From: Catenulispora sp. EB89
GTDB taxonomy: Bacteria; Actinomycetota; Actinomycetes; Streptomycetales; Catenulisporaceae
DNA: 64,000 nucleotides
Reading direction: 5' to 3'
Assembly (NCBI RefSeq): GCF_041261445.1
Contig: NZ_JBGCCU010000003.1
Span: 496,001 to 560,000, forward strand
In this document: piece by piece, positions 47,818 through 55,837 of the stretch
Layout of the letters: every line of letters begins with the position of its first letter
Position numbering within the stretch: position 1 is the stretch's first letter
Program-made: the position numbers and the translations under genes
The notes under the pieces: generated by a model
Databases searched by the model: none
The model's input: only the letters and a program-made list of their open reading frames with translations
What the model was told of the DNA's origin: nothing

Positions 47818-49542
47818 ATGACCGCCACCCCGTCCACGCCTGCCCGCGTCGGCCGACCCCGCCAGCAGCGCGGCGAGGGCCAGTGGGCCAAAGGCTATTT
47901 CACCCCGCTGAACGGCAACGAACAGACCAAGAAGGACGATGACGGCCTGAACGTGCGGGCCCGCATCGAGAACATCTACGCCTACCGCGGGTTCGACGCC
48001 ATCGACGGCGGCGACCTGCGCGGCCGGTTCCGCTGGTGGGGCCTGTACACCCAGCGCCGCCCCGGCATCGACGGCGGCAAGACCGGCATCCTGGAGCCGG
48101 AGGACCTCGACGACAAGTACTTCATGCTCCGGGTGCGCATCGACGGCGGCCGGCTGAGCCTGGCCCAGCTGCGGGCCATCGCCGAGGTCTCGGAGAAGTA
48201 CGCGCGCGGCACCGCCGACGTCACCGACCGGCAGAACATCCAGCTGCACTGGGTGCGGATCGAGGACGTGCCGGCGATCTGGAAGACGCTGGAGGACGTC
48301 GGCCTGAGCACCGCCGAGGCCTGCGGCGACGTCCCGCGCGTGATCCTCGGCTCGCCGGTGGCCGGCATCTCCTCCGCCGAGATCATCGACGGCACCCCGG
48401 CGATCGAGGAGATCTCCCGGCGCTACATCGGCAACCCGGAGTTCTCCAACCTCCCGCGCAAGTTCAAGACCGCGATCAGCGGCCTGCAGGACGTGGTCCA
48501 CGAGATCAACGACATCTCGTTCGTCGGCGTGGTCCACCCCGAGCTCGGCCCGGGCTTCGACCTGTGGGTCGGCGGCGGCCTGTCGACGAACCCGCACTTC
48601 GCCAAGCGGCTCAACGCCTTCGTGCCGCTGGAGGAGGTCCCGGAGGTCTGGGCCGGCGTCTGCGGCATCTTCCGCGACTACGGCTACCGCCGCCTGCGCA
48701 GCCGCGCGCGCCTGAAGTTCCTGGTCGCGGACTGGGGCGCGGCGAAGTTCCGCGAGGTGCTGGAGACCGAGTACCTCAAGCGTCCGCTGACCGACGGCCC
48801 GGCCCCGGAGCCCGCTCCGGCCTACGAGCGCGACCACATCGGCGTGCACGTCCAGAAGGACGGCAACCACTACGTCGGCTTCGCCCCGCGCGTCGGCCGC
48901 GTCGACGGCGCGACCCTGGCCAAGATCGCGGACCTGGCCGAGGCCGCCGGCTCGGACCGGGTGCGCACCACCACCGAGCAGAAGCTGCTGATCCTGGACG
49001 TGGCCCAGGAGCGGGTCGAGGAGCTGGTCAGCGCCCTGGAGGCGCTGGACCTGCAGGTCCGCCCCTCGGTGTTCCGGCGCTCCACGATGGCCTGCACCGG
49101 CATCGAGTTCTGCAAGCTGGCGATCGTGGAGACCAAGAAGAGCGCGTCGAACCTGATCGACGAGCTCGAGCGTCGGCTGCCGGACTTCGACCAGCCGCTG
49201 ACCATCAACCTGAACGGTTGCCCCAACTCCTGCGCGCGCATCCAGGTCGCCGACATCGGCCTGAAGGGCCAGCTGGTCCTGGACGAGAACGGCGACCAGG
49301 TCGAGGGGTACCAGGTGCACCTCGGCGGCCACCTCGGTGCCCAGGTCAAGGAAGAAGCGGAGTCGAAGGGCACGGCGGGCGCGGACGGCGCCTTCGGCCG
49401 CAAGGTGCGCGGTCTGAAGGTGACGGCGGCGGCGCTGCCGGACTACGTCGAGCGTCTGGCGCGCCGGTTCCAGGAGCAGCGGACCGAGGACGAGACGTTC
49501 GCGCAGTGGACGGCGCGCGCCTCGGAGGCGGATCTGTCGTGA
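47818..49542 (+). CDS. sirA: Assimilatory sulfite reductase (ferredoxin), sirohaem/4Fe-4S
   Basis: 574 residues. Sirohaem-[4Fe-4S] ligands are Cys426, Cys432, Cys468 and Cys472 (TACTGIEFC and NGCPNSC). Tyr77 (GLYTQR) and Cys169 (AEACGD) are 92 residues apart, the same spacing as the cross-linked Tyr69-Cys161 pair in M. tuberculosis sulfite reductase, favouring sulfite over nitrite. Two ferrite-reductase repeats are complete. It reduces sulfite to sulfide with six electrons from ferredoxin. First enzyme of block 1, downstream of leader peptide 1. The sirohydrochlorin chelatase at 61.1 kb could supply its cofactor. Confidence 0.95.
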   Translation: MTATPSTPARVGRPRQQRGEGQWAKGYFTPLNGNEQTKKDDDGLNVRARIENIYAYRGFDAIDGGDLRGRFRWWGLYTQRRPGIDGGKTGILEPEDLDDKYFMLRVRIDGGRLSLAQLRAIAEVSEKYARGTADVTDRQNIQLHWVRIEDVPAIWKTLEDVGLSTAEACGDVPRVILGSPVAGISSAEIIDGTPAIEEISRRYIGNPEFSNLPRKFKTAISGLQDVVHEINDISFVGVVHPELGPGFDLWVGGGLSTNPHFAKRLNAFVPLEEVPEVWAGVCGIFRDYGYRRLRSRARLKFLVADWGAAKFREVLETEYLKRPLTDGPAPEPAPAYERDHIGVHVQKDGNHYVGFAPRVGRVDGATLAKIADLAEAAGSDRVRTTTEQKLLILDVAQERVEELVSALEALDLQVRPSVFRRSTMACTGIEFCKLAIVETKKSASNLIDELERRLPDFDQPLTINLNGCPNSCARIQVADIGLKGQLVLDENGDQVEGYQVHLGGHLGAQVKEEAESKGTAGADGAFGRKVRGLKVTAAALPDYVERLARRFQEQRTEDETFAQWTARASEADLS

Positions 49543-49579
49543 AGGTTCTCGGTGAGGCTCTCGTGAAGGCGGACCTGTC

Positions 49580-49762
49580 ATGAGCGAGCGCGCGGCCCCG
49601 GCGTACTGCCCGTACTGCGGCGACGAGGATCTGCGTCCTGAGGAGGGCGGCCACCGGCGGTGGTCGTGCCGCTCCTGCCGGCGGGTGTTCGAGGTCGCGT
49701 TCGTCGGCTTGCTGGCGCCCGGCGCCGGCCGGCCGGACGCATCGACGTCTGCTGCGGAATGA
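49580..49762 (+). CDS. Small zinc-ribbon protein linked to sulfite reductase
   Basis: 60 residues: YCPYCGDEDLRPEEGGHRRW then SCRSCRRVFEVAF. Two CxxC pairs 18-20 residues apart form a rubredoxin-like/zinc ribbon. Such tiny proteins commonly follow sulfite reductase in actinobacterial sulfur operons, from memory; function unknown. The 37-bp gap contains a partial direct repeat of the end of sirA (GTGAAGGCGGACCTGTCATGAG against GGAGGCGGATCTGTCGTGAAG). Confidence 0.8.
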   Translation: MSERAAPAYCPYCGDEDLRPEEGGHRRWSCRSCRRVFEVAFVGLLAPGAGRPDASTSAAE

Positions 49763-49832
49763 CAAGGGACAGGCAAGGGTTCCACCCCCGCACCGCAGGG
49801 TGAGCACCAAGGAAACCTTCGCTTAATCGTTT

Positions 49833-49862
49833 GAGGCCAACCCGTTGACCCGGGTTGGCCTC
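49833..49862 (+). terminator. 12-bp hairpin terminator after the sulfur block 1
   Basis: GAGGCCAACCCG pairs perfectly with CGGGTTGGCCTC over a 6-nt loop TTGACC. It is 70 bp past the zinc-ribbon gene. The loop is also the -35 of the next promoter. Confidence 0.75.
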
Positions 49863-49873
49863 ATTGCTAGTTT
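49845..49873 (+). promoter_or_regulatory. Promoter embedded in the terminator hairpin
   Basis: TTGACC (49845-49850), 17-nt spacer, TAGTTT (49868-49873). The -35 is the loop of the hairpin and the spacer is its right arm. Start near 49880 gives a leader of about 190 nt before the secreted-protein gene at 50072. Confidence 0.5.
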
Positions 49874-50071
49874 CCCCTTCGCAGACGATCTCAGGGACCG
49901 GGAGTCCCCGGGTTTCGTCGGGCGCTGACAGGCCCCATCGCATCGCACCACGGACGTTCACGGCGAGCGCGCGGTACCGCCGCGTGCCGATCCCGTGCGC
50001 CCGCTCACCAAACACGCCGCTGCGGCCAACCCCGGCCGGGCGGCGAGGTCCCAGCGAGAGGAAGCCACCAC

Positions 50072-51199
50072 ATGCTCCACACCCCCACGACCCGCCGTGG
50101 CAAGGCGCGTCTGGCCGCCACCGCCATCGGCGCCACCGCCGCGGTGCTCGCCGCGTTCGGCACCTCCGGGACGGCGCAGGCCGGCGCTCCGGCCCCGCAC
50201 CTGCGTACCGGCGTGTTGCCCACAGTCTCCGGCGCCGCAGCCATCCGCGCGCAGGCCGCCCACGAGGCCGGCCTCGCGAAGACGGCCGCGACCGGTCCGG
50301 AGACGCTGTCCTACGGCGGCGGCATAGACGGCATCGGTGTCATGGACCAGCACCCGAAGGTCTATGTCATCTTCTACGGGAGCCAGTGGGGCACCCAGAG
50401 CAAGGACGCCAACGGCAACCTGACCTTCTCCAACGACCCGCAGAAGGGCGCCGCGCCGGCGCAGATGCTCTTCAAGGGCGTGGGTACCGGCGGTGAGTCG
50501 TGGTCCGGGACCATGACGCAGTACTGCGACGGCTCGGGGGTCAAGACCGGCGCGACCAGCTGCCCGTCGGGCGCGCTGCACGTGCCCTACCCGACCGGCG
50601 GCGTGCTCGCCGGCGCCTGGTACGACAACTCCGCCAAGTCCCCGGCCGCCGCCACCGGCCACCAGCTCGGTGAGGAGGCGCTGAAGGCCGCGAAGCACTT
50701 CGGCAACACCACCGCGGCGAAGAACCGGGGCGCCTACTACGTGATCCTGTCCCCGCACGGCACCAACCCGGACAACTACCAGGGCCAGTACTGCGCCTGG
50801 CACGACTACAACGGCGACAGCACGCTGACCGGCGGCGCCGTCGCGTCCACCGTCGGCGACTTCGCCTTCTCCAACCAGCCCTACAACATGGACTCCGGCC
50901 AGGGCTGCGGCGTCAACTTCCTGAACTCCGGCAGCAAGGGCACCCTCGACGGCTGGACCATGACCCTGGGCCACGAGTACAGCGAGACCATCACCGACCA
51001 GAACCCGGCCGGCGGCTGGACCAACAACGTCGCGGGCTCGCCCTACCAGGGCCAGGAGAACGCCGACGAGTGCGCCTGGCTCAAGGGCGTGACCGGCGGC
51101 GCCGGCAACGTGAAGTTCGGCAACGGCACCTACACCTTCCAGGGCAGCTGGTCCAACGACACCAACGTCTGCGCGCTGACGCACGCGACGGTGAAGTGA
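50072..51199 (+). CDS. Secreted protein with HExxE motif, probable metalloprotein
   Basis: 375 residues. Signal peptide about 1-37 (ATAIGATAAVLAAFGTSGTAQA, two parts, Ala-Gln-Ala site). The mature part has HPKVYVIFYGSQW, a Cys-rich middle (YCDGSG, SCPSG, QYCAWHDY, GCGVNF) and GWTMTLGHEYSETITDQNP with GWTNN and ENADECAW. The H-E-x-x-E...TD..NP pattern and a later D/E-rich box recall exordium/PHI-1-like and related secreted proteins, and suggest a metal site. Six Cys residues may form disulfides. Function unknown; extracellular peptidase is only one possibility. Confidence 0.75.
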   Translation: MLHTPTTRRGKARLAATAIGATAAVLAAFGTSGTAQAGAPAPHLRTGVLPTVSGAAAIRAQAAHEAGLAKTAATGPETLSYGGGIDGIGVMDQHPKVYVIFYGSQWGTQSKDANGNLTFSNDPQKGAAPAQMLFKGVGTGGESWSGTMTQYCDGSGVKTGATSCPSGALHVPYPTGGVLAGAWYDNSAKSPAAATGHQLGEEALKAAKHFGNTTAAKNRGAYYVILSPHGTNPDNYQGQYCAWHDYNGDSTLTGGAVASTVGDFAFSNQPYNMDSGQGCGVNFLNSGSKGTLDGWTMTLGHEYSETITDQNPAGGWTNNVAGSPYQGQENADECAWLKGVTGGAGNVKFGNGTYTFQGSWSNDTNVCALTHATVK

Positions 51200-51263
51200 C
51201 CCTGTTCTAAGAAGGCTTCTCTAAGGAAGCTTCTCTAAGAAGTCTGCGGCTCCTGCCGAGTTC

Positions 51264-51965
51264 TCAGCCCTCTGGCTGGGGCTCGGCGGGGGTCCACAGG
51301 TCCTGACGCGGCGGCATCACCGAGGCGCCGGAAGCGCTCAGATTCTCCTGAGCCGGGTCCGACTGGGCCGGGAGCATGATCGTGGGCGCGTCGTCCGAAC
51401 CGACAGCCTCTTGGTGTGCGTTCTCGCCGTACACATCTACTCCATTCGCCCGCGCAGTAGTGACCAAACTCTGCCGCACTTGCGGCCAGGTCGCCATCAC
51501 CAGCGCCGCGAACACACCGGCCTGGAGAGTCTTCTCCCGTCCCAACGCACCGCGGTACACGACCTCGCTCACGACGTCGCCGCCGCGCGCCTTCGTCAGC
51601 CTCGGCGCCGCGAACTCCCCGAGCAGTGCCATCGCGTGGTCCACCACCCACTTGCGGCCCGGCACCGGCGGCAGCATGTGCCGGATCTTCTCCGCCTCGC
51701 GGGCCATCGCCGCGTCGGAGACCACCTCGACCACGTCCCGCACGATCACCCGGACGGCCTTGTCCCAGGGCACGTCCTCGCCGTCGAAGGCCATGTGGTC
51801 CGGTCCGACGGCGACCTCGCCGTAGCGGTCGAGCAGCCCCAGAGGTTTGAGGGCCAATGAGGGAAGGTCGGTGCGCCGCCGCAGATACGCCGCGAGGGAG
51901 ATCTCCCACAAAGCGCCGGCGGGCACGGACGGCATCGGGATCGTCGGCGTCTTCTGGTCCCCCAC
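51264..51965 (-). CDS. Conserved hypothetical actinobacterial protein
   Basis: 233 residues from a GTG at 51965 (VGDQKTPTIPMPSVP). The first part has AGALWEISLAAYLRRRTD and YGEVAVGPDHMAFDGEDVPWDKAVRV, resembling a PH-like beta sheet; the later part is helical (EKIRHMLPPVPGRKWVVDHAM) with a Pro/Gln-rich end. No signal peptide or membrane helix. No family recognised. Divergent from poxB-like gene 52 bp away. Downstream, between this gene and the secreted-protein gene, CTTCTCTAAG repeats occur near 51210-51240. Confidence 0.75.
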   Translation of the reverse strand: MGDQKTPTIPMPSVPAGALWEISLAAYLRRRTDLPSLALKPLGLLDRYGEVAVGPDHMAFDGEDVPWDKAVRVIVRDVVEVVSDAAMAREAEKIRHMLPPVPGRKWVVDHAMALLGEFAAPRLTKARGGDVVSEVVYRGALGREKTLQAGVFAALVMATWPQVRQSLVTTARANGVDVYGENAHQEAVGSDDAPTIMLPAQSDPAQENLSASGASVMPPRQDLWTPAEPQPEG

Positions 51966-52016
51966 GCGGCTCACTCTAGCGACCCCGGCTCTGGCCCCCT
52001 CCCCGAGACTGGCGGC

Positions 52017-53747
52017 ATGCCTACTGTCGCGGACGTGCTGTGGAAAATGCTCGCCGACGCCGGAGTGCGGCGCTGCTACGGGATCGTGGGCGACGCCCTG
52101 AACCCGGCGATCGACGCGCTGCGGCGGGCCGGCGGCATCGACTTCGTGCACGTCCGGCACGAGGAGTGGGGCGTGTTCGCGGCGGTCGCGGAGGCGAAGA
52201 TGTCCGGGCGTCCGGTCGCGGTGTGCGGGACTGCCGGCCCCGGCGTGAGCCACCTGATCAACGGTCTGATCGACGCCCGCAAGGAGGGCGCCCCGGTGAT
52301 CGCGATCGCCGGCGACGTCGAGACCGCCATCATGGACACCGACGGTCTGGAAGAGCTGAACCCTTATACGTTCTTCAATGTGGCGTCGCTCTATACGGGA
52401 CGCCTGGTAGACCCCAAACAGCTGCGCCCCATAGTCACCTCCGCCATCACCACCGCGCTGACCGAGCACGGCCCGACGGTGATCTCGTTGCCGGGCGACG
52501 TCGCAGCCGCGGACGCCCCGGATGTGGCGACACATATAACAGTTCCCAACACTGTCGCGGGCCCCGCACCCGATGTGGACATCGCCAAGCTCGCGGACAT
52601 CATCAACAGCGCGAAGACGGTCACCATCTTCGGCGGCGAGGGCTGCCAGAACGCCAGGGACCAGGTCCGTGCGCTCGCGGACAAGCTGAACGCACCGGTC
52701 GGCTACAGTTTCAAGGGCAAGCAGTGGCTGGAGTACGACAACCCCCACGCCGTCGGCATGACCGGACTGCTGGGCTACGGCGGCTGCTGGGAGGCGGCGA
52801 ACCACGCCGACGTACTCCTGATGTTGGGTACTGACTTCCCGTTCCCGCAGTTCCTCCCGCACAAGGGCGTGAAGGTGGTCCAGGTGGACCGGGACGGACG
52901 CCGCCTGGGCCGCCGGGTACCGCTGGCGCACGGACTGGTCGGCGATGTCGGAGCCACCCTGGACCGACTACTGCCGCAGGTGACTCCTAAGTCCGACGAC
53001 GCCTTCCTGCGGAAGTGTCTAAAGAAGACGGAAGAGTTCGACAAACAACTACAGCACTACGTCGAACACGGTCCGGCGCTCAAGCAGATCCGACCCGAGT
53101 ACCTGACAGCGACCCTCGACAGACTCGCCCCGGAGGAGGCGGTGTTCACCGTCGACACCGGTACCGCGTGCATCTGGGCCGCGCACTATCTGCACTTCGG
53201 CCCTAAGCGCCACATGTTCGGCAGCCTCACGTGGGCCTCCATGGCCAGCGCCTCCCCCAACGCCTTCGGCGCCAAGATGGCCTTCCCGGACCGCGCGGCG
53301 ATCGCGCTGTGCGGGGACGGCGGCTTCACGATGCTCGGCCTCGGCGACCTCCTCACGGAGGTACAGCGCAAGGCCGAGATCGTCCACGTGATCCTGAACA
53401 ACGGCAAGCTCGACTTCGTCTGGATCGAGATGCAGGAAGCCGGGCTCACCCCGTGGGGCGTCGACTTCCAGAACCCGGACTTCGCGAAGGTCGGCGAGGC
53501 GATGGGTGCCAGGGGCATCCGGATCGAGCGCCCCGCCGACCTGGAGCAGGGTCTGAAGGAAGCGTTGAGCCACCGCGGCGGACCCGTGGTGGTCGACGTG
53601 GTCGTCGATCCCTATGCCTTGGCCCTACCGGCGCACACTCCGGCGGCCACCGTTAAGGGCTTCACGCTCAGCGTCGCCAAGCAGGCGTTGACCGGGCACC
53701 TCGGAGACGTCGTCAAGGAGGCGACGCATAACGTGCGCCTGCTTTAG
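52017..53747 (+). CDS. Thiamine-diphosphate enzyme, pyruvate dehydrogenase (quinone)-like
   Basis: 576 residues. Pyruvate oxidase/POX-type ThDP enzyme: catalytic Glu in HVRHEEWGVFAAVAEA, FAD-binding middle domain (GEGCQNARDQV, LLMLGTDFPFPQFLP) and the ThDP motif CGDGGFTMLGLGDLLTEVQ... ending LNNGKLDFVW. Best match is PoxB: oxidises pyruvate to acetate and CO2 with electrons to quinone. The acetolactate synthase alternative is less likely, given LPHKGVKVVQVD and the absence of a regulatory partner. No typical C-terminal lipid-binding helix is obvious. Confidence 0.85.
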   Translation: MPTVADVLWKMLADAGVRRCYGIVGDALNPAIDALRRAGGIDFVHVRHEEWGVFAAVAEAKMSGRPVAVCGTAGPGVSHLINGLIDARKEGAPVIAIAGDVETAIMDTDGLEELNPYTFFNVASLYTGRLVDPKQLRPIVTSAITTALTEHGPTVISLPGDVAAADAPDVATHITVPNTVAGPAPDVDIAKLADIINSAKTVTIFGGEGCQNARDQVRALADKLNAPVGYSFKGKQWLEYDNPHAVGMTGLLGYGGCWEAANHADVLLMLGTDFPFPQFLPHKGVKVVQVDRDGRRLGRRVPLAHGLVGDVGATLDRLLPQVTPKSDDAFLRKCLKKTEEFDKQLQHYVEHGPALKQIRPEYLTATLDRLAPEEAVFTVDTGTACIWAAHYLHFGPKRHMFGSLTWASMASASPNAFGAKMAFPDRAAIALCGDGGFTMLGLGDLLTEVQRKAEIVHVILNNGKLDFVWIEMQEAGLTPWGVDFQNPDFAKVGEAMGARGIRIERPADLEQGLKEALSHRGGPVVVDVVVDPYALALPAHTPAATVKGFTLSVAKQALTGHLGDVVKEATHNVRLL

Positions 53748-53768
53748 AGCTCCGCACGTCCATAGAGC

Positions 53769-54617
53769 TCAGATCGCCTCCGCGAGCCGGTCCACCTGGC
53801 CCGGGTCGCGGCCGTAGCAGTAGAGCATCACCTCGTCGACGCCGAGATCCGCATACTGCGCGATGGTCTGCCGGATCGACGCAGGAGCGGTGAGCATCCC
53901 CTCGACCATCCGATCGGCCCTGCCGCCGGTGAACCGGTAGTACGCGGCCATGGCCGTCCGCGCGTCGTCGAGGACGTCCTCAGGACCGAGCGCGACGTTC
54001 GCCTGAGCCACGATCCGCGGCTCTCCGGACCGGCCGGCCTCGTCCCAACCGCGGCGCACCGTCTCGATCAGCGGCCCGATCCACGACGGTGCGGCGGCGG
54101 CGAGGAAGCCGTCGCCGAAGCGGGCCACGCGAGCCAGCGCCGCCGGACGGAACCCGCCGAACAGCACCTCGGGACCGTTCGCGCGGTGCGGACGCGGACC
54201 GATCGGTCCGACGGTGTCGCTGTAGGGGGCGCCGGACCAGACGCGCCGCATGACGCCCATCTGCCGGTCGAGCAGGCGTCCCCGGGTGTGCAGGTCCGTG
54301 CCGGCCGCCTCGTGGTCGTCCTCGCGACCGCCGACGCCCAGACCCAGGACGAAACGGCCGCCGCTGATCCGGTCCAGGGTGGCGGCTTGCTTGGCCAACA
54401 GGACGGGCTCGCGCAGCGGGGCCAGCAGCACCTCGGTCTGCAGGCGTACGCGGCTGGTCGCACCGGCCAGGACGGCCAGGGCGACCAGAGGCTCCGGATT
54501 GTCGTAGACAAGCCGGTCGAGCAGGCCGAGTGTGGTGAACGGTCCGGTGTCCGCGGCGCGGGCCCAGTCGAGCAGCAGCTCGGGGGCGCTGACGGGCAGA
54601 CCGATTCCGACTTCCAA
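53769..54617 (-). CDS. LLM-class F420-dependent oxidoreductase
   Basis: 282 residues from a TTG at 54617. That start is supported by GGAGG seven bases upstream. Luciferase-like barrel: MEVGIGLPVSAPELLLDWA (M for TTG), TTLGLLDRLVYDNPEPLVALA, GGRFVLGLGVGGREDD and EVLFGGFRPAALARV. F420 is the likely cofactor. Substrate unknown. It lies between poxB and the second sulfur block, opposite to both. Confidence 0.87.
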   Translation of the reverse strand: MEVGIGLPVSAPELLLDWARAADTGPFTTLGLLDRLVYDNPEPLVALAVLAGATSRVRLQTEVLLAPLREPVLLAKQAATLDRISGGRFVLGLGVGGREDDHEAAGTDLHTRGRLLDRQMGVMRRVWSGAPYSDTVGPIGPRPHRANGPEVLFGGFRPAALARVARFGDGFLAAAAPSWIGPLIETVRRGWDEAGRSGEPRIVAQANVALGPEDVLDDARTAMAAYYRFTGGRADRMVEGMLTAPASIRQTIAQYADLGVDEVMLYCYGRDPGQVDRLAEAI

Positions 54618-54796
54618 GGGAAAACCTCCGTGAGGGCACGACGAATCAGTGCCGCCCTCTCCAGGACTTCGACGAGGCGAAGCGTAGGGCTCCCGTTCTG
54701 CGGCGTTCGTGCTGAGGAGCTCCCTGTCGGAGTATTCGGCAGCCTAAAGCGCGATCCGGGGCCGGAACAAACCCATTTCGGCACCGCGAAGTGGCG

Positions 54797-54862
54797 TGAG
54801 ACACATAGTCCGCATCATGGACGACAGTGGACGACCCGCGGACCGCGTGCGACTCTCTAGTC
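54797..54862 (+). promoter_or_regulatory. Shared upstream element before leader peptide 2
   Basis: TGAGAC at 54797 is followed by AGTCCGCATC and GGACGACAGTGGACG. The same order occurs at 47588 before leader peptide 1 (TGAGAC, GGTCCGCATC, GGACGACAGTGGACG), ending 66 and 67 nt before the two start codons. A CATAGT at 54804-54809 may be a -10 box; no -35 is clear. The shared block probably holds the promoter and a regulatory hairpin. Confidence 0.55.
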
Positions 54863-54949
54863 ATGTCTCGTGCTGGAATCGCGCTCGTCGGTCGGCGTCA
54901 CGTCGACTTCGGACGGCTGTCCAGCATGGTCTGTATGCCGGTCCAGTAG
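54863..54949 (+). CDS. Cysteine-type leader peptide 2
   Basis: A 28-residue open frame: MSRAGIALVGRRHVDFGRL then SSMVCMPVQ. It matches leader peptide 1 at 22 of the first 24 positions or nearly so. The Cys codon is again TGT, near the end. It precedes cysH by 155 bp. Family and mechanism as for leader 1: cysteine-responsive attenuation is the expected role, by analogy with actinobacterial leader peptides before sulfur operons. Confidence 0.78.
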   Translation: MSRAGIALVGRRHVDFGRLSSMVCMPVQ

Positions 54950-55104
54950 ACCTCGCCCGCGATCTGCCGTTCAAGATCTTCCAGGGCCCACGGTCCGCCG
55001 GCACTCCCCCCACGCCGTCCGTGTGACGCCGCTTCCGCGCGGCTCCCGGCGCGTCGGGCGTCCGGCACGTCCGTGTGCCCGCCACTGTAAGGGGAAGCCC
55101 CGAA

Positions 55105-55836
55105 ATGTCAGCGGACACCACGCTCGCGTCGGTCGACCCGGCCTCGACGGGACGTACCGACCTGCGGGCGCTGGCCGAGCAGGCCAACGCGGAACTCGAA
55201 CACGCCCCGGCCGGGCGGATCGTCCAGTGGGCCCACGCCACCTTCGGCGCGGACCTGGTCGTCGCCTCGTCCATGGCCGACACCCACCTGGTGCACCTGG
55301 CGTCCACCGCGGCCCCGGGCATCGACGTCGCCTTCCTGGACACCGGCTACCACTTCGCGGAGACCATCGGCACGCGCGACGCGGTGGCCGAGGTCTACCC
55401 GGTGCGGCTGCTGAACATCACGCCGCTGCAGACCGTGGCCGAGCAGGACGCCGAGTTCGGCCCGCGGCTGCACGAGCGCGACCCCGACAAGTGTTGCGCG
55501 ATGCGCAAGGTCGAGCCGCTGGAGCGCGCGCTCAAGCCCTACGTCGCCTGGATCAACGGCATGCGCCGCGAGGAGTCCCCGACCCGCGCGGACATCCCGG
55601 TGATCGGCTACGACGCCAAGCGCGACATGGTCAAGATCTCGCCGCTGGCCGCCTGGACCCAGGACGACCTCGACGCCTACATCACCGACAACGGAGTCCT
55701 GACCAACCCCCTGTTCCTCGAGGGCTACACCTCGATCGGCTGCGAGCCCTGCACGCGCAAGCCCCTGCCGGGCGAGGACCCGCGGGCCGGGCGCTGGGCC
55801 GGCAACGCCAAGACCGAATGCGGACTGCACACCTGA
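55105..55836 (+). CDS. cysH: Adenylyl-sulfate (APS) reductase, 4Fe-4S type
   Basis: 243 residues from an ATG at 55105 with AAGGGG upstream. Cluster Cys are Cys130-Cys131 (KCCAMRK) and Cys213/Cys216 (GCEPCTRK); the catalytic Cys239 is in ECGLHT at the end. The CC...CxxC cluster marks APS reductase rather than PAPS reductase. ATP-pyrophosphatase-like core: VVASSMADTHLVHLAS. It reduces APS to sulfite with thioredoxin. First gene of block 2. cysD follows after 1 bp, so no APS kinase is inserted, in keeping with APS as the substrate. Confidence 0.94.
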   Translation: MSADTTLASVDPASTGRTDLRALAEQANAELEHAPAGRIVQWAHATFGADLVVASSMADTHLVHLASTAAPGIDVAFLDTGYHFAETIGTRDAVAEVYPVRLLNITPLQTVAEQDAEFGPRLHERDPDKCCAMRKVEPLERALKPYVAWINGMRREESPTRADIPVIGYDAKRDMVKISPLAAWTQDDLDAYITDNGVLTNPLFLEGYTSIGCEPCTRKPLPGEDPRAGRWAGNAKTECGLHT

Positions 55837-55837
55837 C

